A stretch of DNA of 64,000 bases from Zygosaccharomyces rouxii (lineage: Eukaryota; Ascomycota; Saccharomycetes; Saccharomycetales; Saccharomycetaceae), in contig NC_012991.1 of assembly GCF_000026365.1 (NCBI RefSeq), positions 248,001 through 312,000 of the forward strand. Direction: 5' to 3'. Positions 36,311 to 47,000 of the stretch are shown piece by piece; position 1 is the stretch's first letter; each line of letters starts with the position of its first letter. A model generated the notes under the pieces. It worked only from the letters and a program-made list of their open reading frames with translations. It was not told where the DNA came from and made no database searches. The position numbers and the translations under genes were made by a program.

Positions 36311-38245
36311 ATGACAAGAGCAGTTGGTATTGATTTGGGTACTACATACTCCTGTGTTGCACACTTCCAAAATGACCGTGTTGAGATCATTGCCAATGAT
36401 CAAGGTAACAGAACTACCCCATCTTATGTTGCATTCACCGATACTGAAAGATTGATTGGTGATTCTGCTAAGAACCAAGCCGCTATCAACCCAAGAAATA
36501 CCGTTTTTGACGCTAAGCGTCTAATCGGTAGAAAATTCGAAGATCCAGAAGTGGTGAATGACGCTAAGCATTTCCCATTTCAAGTGATTGAAAAGGATGG
36601 TAAGCCACACATCAAGGTTGAATACAAGGGTGAGGAAAAGACCTTCACTCCAGAAGAGATTTCTTCTATGGTTCTAGGTAAAATGAAGGAAACCGCTGAA
36701 AACTATTTGGGTGGTGAAGTCAAGGATGCTGTGGTTACTGTCCCAGCATACTTCAATGATTCTCAAAGACAAGCTACTAAGGATGCTGGTGTTATCGCTG
36801 GTATGAACGTCTTGCGTATCATCAACGAACCAACCGCAGCCGCTATTGCTTACGGTTTGGACAAGAAACATGTTGGAGAACAGAACATTTTGATCTTCGA
36901 CTTGGGTGGTGGTACATTCGATGTTTCTTTGTTGACTATCGATGAAGGTATCTTCGAAGTGAAAGCCACTGCTGGTGACACTCACTTGGGTGGTGAAGAT
37001 TTCGACAACAGATTGGTCAACCACTTGGCCAACGAATTCAAGAGAAAGAACAAGAAGGATCTGATGGGTAACCAGAGATCTTTGAGAAGATTGAGAACCG
37101 CAGCTGAAAGAGCCAAGAGGGCTTTGTCCTCTGCAACTCAAACTTCTGTGGAAATCGATTCCTTGTACGAAGGTATCGACTTCTACACTTCTGTGACCAG
37201 AGCTAGATTTGAAGAATTATGTGCCGACATGTTCAGATCTACTATGGATCCAGTCGAAAAGGTTTTGACGGATGCAAAGGTTGACAAGTCTCAAGTCCAC
37301 GAGATTGTTCTTGTTGGTGGTTCTACTAGAATTCCAAGAATCCAAAAATTGATCACTGGATTCTTCAACGGTAAGGAACCAAGCAAGTCTATCAACCCAG
37401 ATGAAGCCGTTGCTTACGGTGCTGCTGTCCAAGCTGCTATCTTGACTGGTGACGAATCTTCCAAGACTCAAGACTTGTTGCTATTGGATGTTGCACCATT
37501 GTCATTGGGTATTGAGACCGCTGGTGGTATCATGACTAAGTTGATTCCTAGAAACTCTACTATTCCAACAAAGAAGTCTGAAACCTTCTCTACATACTCT
37601 GATAACCAACCAGGTGTGTTGATTCAAGTGTATGAGGGTGAAAGAACAAAGACTAAAGACAACAACTTGTTGGGTAAATTCGAGTTGACTGGTATTCCTC
37701 CTGCACCAAGAGGTGTTCCACAAATCGAAGTTACCTTCGATGTGGACGCTAACGGTATCTTGAACGTTTCTGCCAATGAAAAGGGTACTGGTAAGACTAA
37801 CAAGATCACCATCACTAACGATAAGGGTAGATTATCCAAGGAAGATATCGAAAGGATGGTGTCTGAAGCTGAAAAATACAAGGCAGATGATGAGAAGGAA
37901 GCAAACCGTGTTCAAGCAAAGAACCAACTAGAATCGTATGCCTTCAGTTTAAGAGGCTCTGCTAGCGAAGCCAACTTCAAAGAAAAGGTTGGTGCTGAGG
38001 AAGCTTCCAAGGTTGAGAATGCTGCTAAAGAGACCATCGACTGGCTCGACTCCTCCCAATCAGCATCTCAAGATGAGTACGAAGACAAGCAAAAGGAATT
38101 GGAAGGTATTGCCAACCCAATTATGTCCAAGTTCTATGGTGCAGGTGGTGCTCCTGGTGGCGCTGAAGCTCCAGGCGGCGGTGCTGCTCCAGGCGGTGAT
38201 GCTGGTGCCGGTGGTGAAGGTCCAACCGTCGAGGAAGTCGATTAG
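36311..38245 (+). CDS. SSA3: Cytosolic Hsp70 chaperone, Ssa3/Ssa4 type
   Basis: 644 residues (Ssa3 649, Ssa4 642). Nucleotide-binding domain with [26 protein letters not shown] and [15 protein letters not shown]; substrate domain from about 390; Gly/Ala-rich tail ending GPTVEEVD, the EEVD motif that binds TPR cochaperones. Very strong preferred-codon bias. One gene for the ohnologs SSA3 (YBL075C) and SSA4 (YER103W); the perfect heat-shock element upstream fits the inducible class. Large antisense ORFs across it are codon-bias shadows. Confidence 0.98.
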   Translation: MTRAVGIDLGTTYSCVAHFQNDRVEIIANDQGNRTTPSYVAFTDTERLIGDSAKNQAAINPRNTVFDAKRLIGRKFEDPEVVNDAKHFPFQVIEKDGKPHIKVEYKGEEKTFTPEEISSMVLGKMKETAENYLGGEVKDAVVTVPAYFNDSQRQATKDAGVIAGMNVLRIINEPTAAAIAYGLDKKHVGEQNILIFDLGGGTFDVSLLTIDEGIFEVKATAGDTHLGGEDFDNRLVNHLANEFKRKNKKDLMGNQRSLRRLRTAAERAKRALSSATQTSVEIDSLYEGIDFYTSVTRARFEELCADMFRSTMDPVEKVLTDAKVDKSQVHEIVLVGGSTRIPRIQKLITGFFNGKEPSKSINPDEAVAYGAAVQAAILTGDESSKTQDLLLLDVAPLSLGIETAGGIMTKLIPRNSTIPTKKSETFSTYSDNQPGVLIQVYEGERTKTKDNNLLGKFELTGIPPAPRGVPQIEVTFDVDANGILNVSANEKGTGKTNKITITNDKGRLSKEDIERMVSEAEKYKADDEKEANRVQAKNQLESYAFSLRGSASEANFKEKVGAEEASKVENAAKETIDWLDSSQSASQDEYEDKQKELEGIANPIMSKFYGAGGAPGGAEAPGGGAAPGGDAGAGGEGPTVEEVD

Positions 38246-38639
38246 ATTTAGAGTTTAAGAATACCTTGTACCTAATGATTGGGATGAAATGAAATGGCTG
38301 TTAATAAATTATAGTTCAGTAGTACTGTTATAACAGTTATATACTCTAGTAGGAATTTTGAGCGTTATTATAAACTGTATTTAATTATTATCATTATTAT
38401 TGTTATTATTATCATTATCCCTCAATGTTCTGTTTTGAAATTTGTACTTATCACACATTACGAAATGCTCAAATTTTTCAACATGTCATCGAGAAGTGAC
38501 TCATATGATCAGAACTTGAACTTTGTATTACTTTGAGTACAGAACAGTTGCATACTCTTGAACGTAATTTTTAATTGTCGTATTTCCATCGATTCATTTC
38601 TCTTCTGGTTCTCCGTTGAAGATAACTTGAATTTGAATC
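38246..38639. other. SSA-ILS1 intergenic region with ATT microsatellite
   Basis: 394 bp. ATT/ATC trinucleotide repeat at about 38382-38420 in the SSA 3' region; Gcn4 site at 38497 in the ILS1 promoter. Confidence 0.55.
38497..38503 (+). promoter_or_regulatory. Gcn4 site of ILS1
   Basis: TGACTCA, the perfect Gcn4 palindrome, about 140 bp upstream of the ILS1 ATG. ILS1 responds to general amino-acid control in S. cerevisiae, so conservation is expected. Confidence 0.7.
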
Positions 38640-41600
38640 ATGTCAGAATCTGCACAATTTTCCTTCGCCAGAGAGGAAGAACAGGTTCTTGCCTTCTGGA
38701 ATGAAATTGATGCTTTCCACAGAGTCTTAGAAATTACCAAGGATAAACCAGAGTTCTCCTTTTTTGATGGACCACCATTTGCCACTGGTACTCCTCACTA
38801 TGGTCACATTCTAGCATCTACCATTAAGGATGTGGTTCCTCGTTATGCTACCATGACTGGTCATCACGTTGATAGAAGATTTGGTTGGGATACTCATGGT
38901 TTACCAATTGAACATATCATTGACAAGGAATTAGGGATTACTGGTAAAGAAGATGTTTTCCGTTATGGTCTTGAGAACTACAATAACAAATGTAAATCCA
39001 TCGTTATGACTTATGCAAGTGAATGGAGGAAAACTATTGGACGTCTTGGTCGTTGGATTGATTTTGATAATGATTACAAAACTATGTATCCATCATTTAT
39101 GGAATCTGAATGGTGGGCATTCAAACAATTATATGAAAGGGGTCAAGTTTACCGTGGATTCAGAGTCATGCCATACTCTGTTGGTTGTACTACACCATTG
39201 AGTAATTTTGAAGCTCAACAGAACTATAAAGATGTCAATGATCCTGCAGTCACAATTGGATTTAATGTTTTAGGTCAAGAAAAGACTCAGTTAGTTGCAT
39301 GGACTACCACGCCGTGGACACTACCTTCCAATTTAGCATTATGTGTTAATCCAAATTTTGAATACGTCAAAATTTATGATGAGAACAAAGACCGTTATTT
39401 CATCCTTTTGGAATCTTTGATTAAGACTCTTTACAAGAAACCAAACAATGAAAAGTATAAGTTTGTGGAGAAAATCCCAGCAAAGGAATTGGTTGGTTTA
39501 AAATACGAACCATTGTTCCCTTACTTCACTGAAGTTTACGGTGAAAGAGCATTTAAAGTCATTGCGGATGAATATGTGACAAGTGATTCCGGTACCGGTA
39601 TCGTCCATAACGCACCAGCCTTCGGTGAAGAGGATTACAACGTTTGTTTGAAATATGGTGTCATCGAAAAAGATTTAGAGTTACCTAACCCAGTTGATGA
39701 TGCAGGTAAATTCACAAAGGAAGTGGTAGATTTCCAAGGTACCTTTGTCAAAGATGCTGATAAGGAAATCATTAAACATTTAACCGCTAAAGGAAACTTG
39801 TTACTTGCTTCACAAATTCGTCACTCTTACCCATTCTGTTGGAGATCCGATACACCATTGTTGTATCGTAGTGTTCCGGCATGGTTCGTTCGTGTTAAGG
39901 AAATTGTTCCTCAAATGTTAGATTCCGTCCTTAAGTCACATTGGGTTCCTCAGGCTATTAAAGAGAAAAGATTTGCTAACTGGATCGCTAATGCCCGTGA
40001 TTGGAACATCTCTAGAAACAGATATTGGGGTACTCCAATTCCATTATGGGTTTCTGAAGATTATTCTGAAATTGTATGTATTGGTTCTGTGGAAGAGTTG
40101 GAAGAATTGAGTGGTGTGAAAGGAATTAAAGATTTGCACAGGGATAGCATTGACCAAATCACCATTCCTTCACAAAAAGGTAATGGTACTCTAAGAAGAA
40201 TTGAGGAAGTTTTCGACTGTTGGTTCGAATCTGGTTCTATGCCTTACGCTCAATTACATTATCCTTTCGAAAACACTGAAGAATTCAAATACAGAGTTCC
40301 AGCAAATTTCATCTCTGAAGGTTTGGATCAAACCAGAGGTTGGTTCTATACACTTTCTGTGCTAGGTGTTCAGTTATTTGGTGAAGTTCCTTACAAGAAT
40401 GTCATTGTGTCTGGTATCATCTTGGCCGCTGACGGTAGAAAAATGTCTAAATCTTTGAAGAACTACCCTGATCCTAACATTGTTTTGGACAAATATGGTG
40501 CAGATGCTTTAAGATTGTATTTGATCAATTCTCCTGTTTTGAAAGCTGAAACTTTGAAATTTAAGGAAGAAGGTGTTAAGGAGGTTGTTTCTAAAGTTCT
40601 ATTGCCATGGTGGAACTCTTTCAAGTTTTTGGAAGGTTCAATTGCATTATTGAAGAAGACCTCGAATGTTGACTTCAAATACAACCCTGCCGCTACCACC
40701 GATAATGTCATGGATAGATGGATTCTTGCCTCTTTACAATCATTGGTCCAATACATTCACCAAGAGATGGAAGTCTACAAGTTGTACTCTGTTGTGCCAA
40801 GACTATTGAATTTTATCGATGAATTGACCAACTGGTACATTAGATTTAACCGTCGTCGTTTGAAGGGTGAAAACGGTGTTGAAGACTCTTTGAAGGCATT
40901 GAACACTCTATTCGAAGCCTTGTTCACTTTCGTTCGTGCCATGGCTCCATTCACTCCATTCCTTTCTGATGCAATTTACAGAAGACTACACCAATTCATT
41001 CCACAAGACGTTCTTGCTAAGTTCGGTAAAGATGATAGATCGGTTCACTTCTTGTCTTATCCAGAAGTGAGAAAGGAATTCTTTGATGAGGCCATTGAAA
41101 GATCCGTCTCTAGAATGCAAACTGTCATTGAATTGGGTAGAAACATCCGTGAAAAGAAAACTATTTCATTAAAGACACCTTTAAAGACTCTTGTCATCTT
41201 GCACAACGACAAACAATACTTGGAAGATGTGGAAGAATTGAAGGGATACATCAATGAAGAATTGAACGTTCGTGATATTGTCATCACTTCTGAAGAACAA
41301 AACTACGGTGTAGAATACAAGGCGGTCGCTGATTGGCCAACTTTGGGTAAGAAGTTGAAGAAGGATGTCAAGAAGGTTAAGGATGCATTGCCAAGTGTTA
41401 GCACCGCTGATGTTCGTAAATATTTGGAAACTGGTACTCTTGAAGTGGCAGGTATCCAATTGGTAGAAGGTGATTTGAACGTCGTCAGAGGTCTTCCTGA
41501 AAATGCTGTGGAACATGGTCAAGAAAGTAGATCCTACCAAGACGTCTTGATTATCCTAGACACCAAGATCTATCCTGAATTAAAGACCGAAGGTCTTGCT

Positions 41601-41855
41601 AGAGAATTGGTCAACAGAATCCAAAAATTAAGAAAGAAGTGTGGATTAGCTGCTACTGACGATGTTCTGGTCGAATATGAATTGATTAATGACACCATAG
41701 AATTCGAAAACGTCGTCAAAGAGCATTTGGCAATGTTGACAAAGACTTGCAGATCCGATATTGTCAAATGTGATGGTAAAAAGACCGACGCTATTGCTGA
41801 TGAGGAGCAAACCATCAACGATACAGCTTTCAAGCTAAAGATCTTCAAATTATAA
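38640..41855 (+). CDS. ILS1: Cytoplasmic isoleucyl-tRNA synthetase
   Basis: 1071 residues (S. cerevisiae Ils1 1072). Class I signatures: HYGH at 53-56 (HIGH motif) and KMSKS at 601-605. The CP1 editing domain (about 190-400) includes WTTTPWTLPSN and the GTGIVHNAPAFGEEDY motif. The C-terminal anticodon-binding region ends KLKIFKL. Essential for charging tRNA-Ile in the cytosol. The preferred-codon bias is marked. Order SSA3-ILS1-ATG8 equals YBL075-YBL078. Confidence 0.98.
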   Translation: MSESAQFSFAREEEQVLAFWNEIDAFHRVLEITKDKPEFSFFDGPPFATGTPHYGHILASTIKDVVPRYATMTGHHVDRRFGWDTHGLPIEHIIDKELGITGKEDVFRYGLENYNNKCKSIVMTYASEWRKTIGRLGRWIDFDNDYKTMYPSFMESEWWAFKQLYERGQVYRGFRVMPYSVGCTTPLSNFEAQQNYKDVNDPAVTIGFNVLGQEKTQLVAWTTTPWTLPSNLALCVNPNFEYVKIYDENKDRYFILLESLIKTLYKKPNNEKYKFVEKIPAKELVGLKYEPLFPYFTEVYGERAFKVIADEYVTSDSGTGIVHNAPAFGEEDYNVCLKYGVIEKDLELPNPVDDAGKFTKEVVDFQGTFVKDADKEIIKHLTAKGNLLLASQIRHSYPFCWRSDTPLLYRSVPAWFVRVKEIVPQMLDSVLKSHWVPQAIKEKRFANWIANARDWNISRNRYWGTPIPLWVSEDYSEIVCIGSVEELEELSGVKGIKDLHRDSIDQITIPSQKGNGTLRRIEEVFDCWFESGSMPYAQLHYPFENTEEFKYRVPANFISEGLDQTRGWFYTLSVLGVQLFGEVPYKNVIVSGIILAADGRKMSKSLKNYPDPNIVLDKYGADALRLYLINSPVLKAETLKFKEEGVKEVVSKVLLPWWNSFKFLEGSIALLKKTSNVDFKYNPAATTDNVMDRWILASLQSLVQYIHQEMEVYKLYSVVPRLLNFIDELTNWYIRFNRRRLKGENGVEDSLKALNTLFEALFTFVRAMAPFTPFLSDAIYRRLHQFIPQDVLAKFGKDDRSVHFLSYPEVRKEFFDEAIERSVSRMQTVIELGRNIREKKTISLKTPLKTLVILHNDKQYLEDVEELKGYINEELNVRDIVITSEEQNYGVEYKAVADWPTLGKKLKKDVKKVKDALPSVSTADVRKYLETGTLEVAGIQLVEGDLNVVRGLPENAVEHGQESRSYQDVLIILDTKIYPELKTEGLARELVNRIQKLRKKCGLAATDDVLVEYELINDTIEFENVVKEHLAMLTKTCRSDIVKCDGKKTDAIADEEQTINDTAFKLKIFKL

Positions 41856-42065
41856 AATGCTTATAGTTATTTGTTATAGATTATAAAATTGAAACTCTTC
41901 ACGTGTATACATCTTAGTTGAAAGGTTTTAGTTAGTTCGCATAGTTCTTCATCATTGGAACGTCGTTAACATAAATGAACATCGCCCTTCCAAAAACGCA
42001 TTAATATACATATTGTCATCAGACTTCAGGGTGGTTCCCAAGCTTTAAGTTGTTCCGGTGCAACC

Positions 42066-42572
42066 ATGGTAGACCCAAATCCAAATTCAAGTCCTCCGAG
42101 GTTCAGTATTGGTTCATCGCCAGGACCGCTACCACCGACACGAGCGGTGCAGAGATGGTCAGATTCTGAGGAAGGTATTGCGGACGATATATTTAGTTAT
42201 CGTAAGGGCCAGTATGCAGATGCATTTCCGTCGTATTCATCTTCACCTATAAGATCACGAAGGAAGCACAATGAGGTGCAAAATCGAAAAGTAGCTCAAC
42301 GAAGAGTTGCTCATCGAGATAATAGTACAGTTAAAGTAAGAGGTGGCAACGAAGAGATGGAAAAATTTGTGATGACTAGTGAAAGGGAAAGAGAATTGCG
42401 ACGTTTAAAACTGCAGGCAGAAGAACATGCAATTCGAATGGACGAAGTAGAGAAATTCGAAAAGGAACAGCGAGAGGAGATAGAAGATGAGGAACTGTTG
42501 GATTATGTAGAGAAAAGAGAGCAGTGTGAAAAGGAATTGGAGCAAATGCTGGCCGATTTGTTAATCACTTAA
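42066..42572 (+). CDS. RTT105: Rtt105, RPA chaperone/importin adaptor
   Basis: 168 residues (S. cerevisiae Rtt105 is about 208). Assigned mostly by synteny: between SSA4 and NUP157 orthologs, as YER104W. N-terminal Pro/Ser-rich part (residues 1-65) with a Ser-Pro-rich basic segment SSSPIRSRRK, then a charged helix from 95 to the end ending KELEQMLADLLIT. Rtt105 binds RPA, supports its nuclear import by Kap95 and restrains Ty1 transposition. The short, charged, disordered form fits the family, but sequence evidence alone is moderate. Confidence 0.8.
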   Translation: MVDPNPNSSPPRFSIGSSPGPLPPTRAVQRWSDSEEGIADDIFSYRKGQYADAFPSYSSSPIRSRRKHNEVQNRKVAQRRVAHRDNSTVKVRGGNEEMEKFVMTSERERELRRLKLQAEEHAIRMDEVEKFEKEQREEIEDEELLDYVEKREQCEKELEQMLADLLIT

Positions 42573-43457
42573 ATTTGACAAATGGAAGGGTATCTATTTT
42601 TTAATATCTGGATAAACGTAATGAAATTTAATGAACGTAATAATTGTGGGAATTATTAATATTTGAAATGGTGATAGTTGGGAGGACAGTCCAATGTTTT
42701 CCATCTTATAAATAGTCTCATAAATGCAGGTATTTAATTTACCTATATCTGAATAGAACATTAAAAAGGGTTCATGATAAAAGGGAATATTTTTTAATGA
42801 TACAGAATTTTTATAATAATATTCAGAAATAGGTAAGCACTGAACTGGCCTTCTTTTGTTCAGATTTTACCATGGCGGATTCTGGCGTCACACTGACACT
42901 TTAATATATATTAGGCGAAGATCAAAAATATTTTTTTGCAGTTAAAATATTCTAAAAAAGAAGCTTCATGTTGAAATATTATACCAGTATTTTGGAAGCT
43001 TTAAGTCGTATTAAAAGCATACATGTCAACGTAGTGCAATATAATCTCCAGTGAAGTTTCTTGGGCAATATGGGTCATTAATGAAAGCTGAGAAAAGGAG
43101 GACAGTTGAAAAAATACTAGGAGCTCCTCCCCAGCAGATTAAAATAAGATAGAAAGGCAGTAAACCAAATTTAGAATTATAGATATTATACTACTTATAT
43201 ATGTGTATATATATATATATTCTCACCACGTGCTTATCGCGTGACTCATTTTGCCGGTTTACCCGCCCTTTTCGATAAGGGGAGCAGTCTCAGACTCATC
43301 AAATAAGAAGGGGTGGGAAGGCCTCTATGTGGATCCAACCTTAAACTCTGATACACAATCAGGACCTTGACGGTTTAAAGAGGATCTCGCTAGTGGTTCC
43401 AAGTGCAAATCAACATAATAGAACATTATAAACTATTACCAAAACCAATAAGACAGG
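42573..43457. other. Intergenic region RTT105-ATG8
   Basis: 885 bp. No gene seen. GGAGGACAGT occurs twice (near 42680 and 43097); a TA-dinucleotide run sits at 43197-43221; the last 230 bp carry the ATG8 promoter motif cluster. Confidence 0.55.
43227..43282 (+). promoter_or_regulatory. ATG8 promoter motif cluster (bHLH, GATA, Gcn4, Reb1, STRE)
   Basis: Within 56 bp, about 175-230 bp upstream of ATG8: CACGTG (43227), CTTATC (43233), TGACTCA (43242), TTACCCG (43259), GATAAG (43274) overlapping AGGGG (43278). They match Cbf1-type, GATA factor, Gcn4, Reb1 and Msn2/4 sites. This suits nitrogen- and amino-acid-starvation induction of autophagy; binding is inferred. Confidence 0.7.
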
Positions 43458-43814
43458 ATGAAGTCAACTTTTAAATCAGAGTACCCTTTTGAAAAGAGGA
43501 AAGCTGAGTCAGAACGTATCTCACAGAAATTCCAAAACAGAATTCCAGTTATTTGTGAGAAAGCTGAAAAGTCAGATATCCCAGAGATTGACAAACGCAA
43601 GTATTTAGTCCCAGCAGATTTGACGGTGGGTCAGTTTGTTTACGTTATTAGAAAGAGAATTATGTTACCACCAGAAAAGGCCATCTTTATCTTTGTTAAT
43701 GATACTCTTCCACCAACTGCAGCGCTGATGTCCGCTATTTATCAGGATCATAAGGACAAGGATGGGTTTTTGTACGTTACTTATTCTGGAGAAAATACTT
43801 TTGGGTCTGTTTAG
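43458..43814 (+). CDS. ATG8: Ubiquitin-like autophagy protein Atg8
   Basis: 118 residues (S. cerevisiae 117), LC3/GABARAP fold with [20 protein letters not shown] start and [22 protein letters not shown]. The conjugated glycine is Gly116 in ENTFG, followed by two residues (Ser-Val) that Atg4 would remove; S. cerevisiae has a single Arg there. It is coupled to phosphatidylethanolamine during autophagosome growth. Single ATG at 43458. Confidence 0.99.
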   Translation: MKSTFKSEYPFEKRKAESERISQKFQNRIPVICEKAEKSDIPEIDKRKYLVPADLTVGQFVYVIRKRIMLPPEKAIFIFVNDTLPPTAALMSAIYQDHKDKDGFLYVTYSGENTFGSV

Positions 43815-43859
43815 TCATAAACGTTAGGATTGGTATAGCGCTATCATGGGAAGGGTTTT

Positions 43860-43881
43860 GTTATTATTATTATTATTATTT
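43860..43881. repeat. TTA microsatellite in ATG8/NUP170 convergent gap
   Basis: About seven TTA units in the 230-bp gap between the convergent ATG8 and NUP170 stops; a GTA-type run follows at about 43930-43942. Likely 3'UTR sequence. Confidence 0.55.
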
Positions 43882-44044
43882 TGGATTGCATGGCTAAATA
43901 ATACAGATATTTTTACAAGGTAGCAACAGTAGTAGTAGTATAGTAAGTATAGTATTATAAAAGAGGTTTTAAAAAGAAAAAAAGAGACATATTTTCACTA
44001 GGAGATGGTTTGCATTTTATTTTTTACTTATAGTTGGTGTTTGT

Positions 44045-47000
44045 TTAAATAGTGTTACCAGTTTCCTTCATGTAAATTTCAATTGGATCTTTATCCAGAG
44101 TATAGTCATCCAACTGAGCGACTGATTCGTAATTAATAATGTCCCTTAGCTTTCTATCTGATTTGTACCATTCCTTAATCAACCAAGTCATTTCATCACG
44201 GAAAATCGTTTTAGGAGAATCTGAAGTCTCTATTAGATCCTTGAGGAAATAGTACAATTTGCCATAAGTGAGACCCGCTGAAATGAAGATAGATGCAACG
44301 GAGCCGGGTTTCAAATGATCATGAGGTAATGCATCGTAGAATAAATTGGAAATAATGGGGAAAAGAAGGGCCACGGGGAATACAAATTCGGATGTATGCA
44401 CTTGACGACCAATCTTAATAACCACGTTTGATAGGAAATTGATGAAATTTAAAGAATCCTCCATCTTACCGGTAGGGTTTAACTCTTGTTTGAGAGATCC
44501 AAATAACTCATTCCATTTGGCAATGATCTCTTCTTCATTTCTGAAATCGGAAACCTTGAAAATGAAGAGGCAAATTTCATAATAACCTAATGGTACTGCA
44601 AAATCGTTGAAAAGATCACTTACAGGCAAAATTTTACCATCCAAATGGGCCAACAACTCACCACGTGCATCCGATTTTACACGATTGTCCGTGGCAATTA
44701 ACGTGAGTAAATCGTCCTGCACAGCGGCCACATCGAAAATCTCTTGAATCATATCAGCCAGTTGAACCATGCTCTGCTTTTGACTTGGTGGACAAACACT
44801 GTTGCAGAAACCGTTGGCACGAGAAAGACACTCAATTCTTTCACCTAATTTCAATTTGAAGTCTGACCCTGCTAGTGTATACAGAACTTCGGCAGCTTCC
44901 AAAAATTTCGATCTTTTAGAATAGTAAATCCAAAGCAGATTTGAAATTTCTAATGAACTCTTGGATTTCTCTTGCAGGTAGGGCAGTATGAAATCTGTAT
45001 CCAGTTGTAGTAATTTATCTTGGCAACTTTGGGATACAAGCCAATCGTATAATTGGTAGTGGAATAGTTTATCGTTATAATGCAAAACTGTCGAGTAAGA
45101 CTCTTCTCTCAAAGCGTTCAATTCGTTAGAGACAGTAAAGCCACCAGCACCTGTTGGTACATCAGTAGCACTCAATTCATCTACTTTGACTAAAGTTTCG
45201 AAGACTAATTCATAAACCGCAGAACGCTTTTCATAATATTTCCTTCTTTCATCATGTTCCAAAGATCCATCGGCAACGTATTGATATGCCAATTTACCAC
45301 GATCCATTGAATTAGCCATATTGAGCAAAAATTTAATAGTTTTGGGGAAATAATGCAACTCTAACATGATATTAACAGCTTCCTTCAATTTTTCAATGGA
45401 GATATCATCGACTATTCTTTCAAACAGTTTAATAGCATTGTTCAAATGGTAACTTAAGGTCTCATAATCTCTGAGACCAATTTCTTTAGCCCTTCTTAAA
45501 TGTTCCACAGCTCTGAACCCTAAGATGTCACTACTAGAACAGAAAGATCCACAACGCTCTTGCAATGCTGTAGCTGTGTATTCGATGGAAGCGCCTCTGG
45601 TAATACTTCTATTAATGATGGAAGAAAGAATCTCTCTGATGAGTCTCTTGATTTCTGTATTTGGTGCGAATAGATCCTTGAACTTCAATTTGGTCAATTC
45701 TGTCTGAACATCCAAGTTCAAAAATTTGATTATGTCCTTGAAGGCCAAATATTGGTGTTCGTAACCTTCAACCTCACTTTCCTCATATAAAACGTTCAAA
45801 AACGATAGAGCTTCCATTATGGATTTGACTAATTTAATCAATGAATTAATGGCAATATTTTCAGCTTGGTTAGCCACTTCCTCAGACTTATCCACAGAAT
45901 TTGTACCGGTACCATTGGAAATGACACCTGTAGAGATCGTTGTAATAGAGTCACCATAACTGTTGAAAAATTCGTTGAGAATTGTAATGGAAGACAAATA
46001 ATACTCCACATCTAAAGTAGAGATTGATGTACCAACAATGATGTTTCTATCTTCTAGGGATTCTTTAACGACGTGGTTAGAGGAGTCAAATTTAGCGGAT
46101 GGATTAACTTTGAACACTTGTTTGTCCCAAATATCTCTAAACAACCTTGCAATTAAAAAGGCAATACCGTAAAATCTTGCAGAAAGAATCACATCATCTA
46201 AATCGAAATTACCAGGTTGATTCGACTTTAAATTCGTATTTGGAGTAGCAAAATTTTGACCATATAAGGACAATGCCTTTTGTGGGGTTGTTGATAAGAA
46301 GGAGGGCATCGAGGACATCACATATTTGTTGTATTTGGGTTTAATTTCAACCACACCGGGTATACCCACAGTGAAGAATGTTAGAGCCGCCGATCTTAGC
46401 ATTTCAGACTTGTTCAACTTGCAAGTGACGAAAAGCGCTGTAGAGCAAGCTTCTGAAACACCATAATTGAGAACAAACGGCAGTGGGTTATCAATCAACG
46501 TTTCAAACACTTCATCAGGTGTACGGTATCTGTAAATTTCTATTGCACCATTGGTTAAAACGGCAACTTTCATATTTTCCATGCTGTACTGTGTGGCGAA
46601 CTCATTGGCATAACCTTCTGGTTTTTGGGTAGCGTTGAAACTTGGAGTTAGTGGCACAATTTGCTTTACGGAACCCGTTGTGTCCAGCAAAACGGCATTT
46701 TCCACATATTTCCCATGATTCTTCAGAATACCGTAATCTGGTACACTTACATACAACTTATGCTGAACTGCAGTAGATTCTTTGTTATTGTCATTTTTAT
46801 TGTTGTTATCACCAGCTGTCGTTGTCGTGTTCTTTTCTGGACTGGTTGGGTTCTTAACCACGGGACAGAAGAACATACCAGGTGAAATGATTGAGCATGC
46901 GTTGGAGGTTTCCAACAAGACTGAAGATTTCTTTTGGAACTTCAAAAGAATTGACTCTGATGAATTTAAAAATGAATAAAACGGTAAAGCTCTTTTCTGT

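Noticed and set aside
36674..37141. 155-codon ORF antisense to SSA3
   Set aside because: Long antisense frames are a known by-product of strong codon bias; the sense Hsp70 is complete.
41181..41540. 119-codon ORF antisense to ILS1
   Set aside because: Lies wholly within the conserved ILS1 frame and has no recognisable features.
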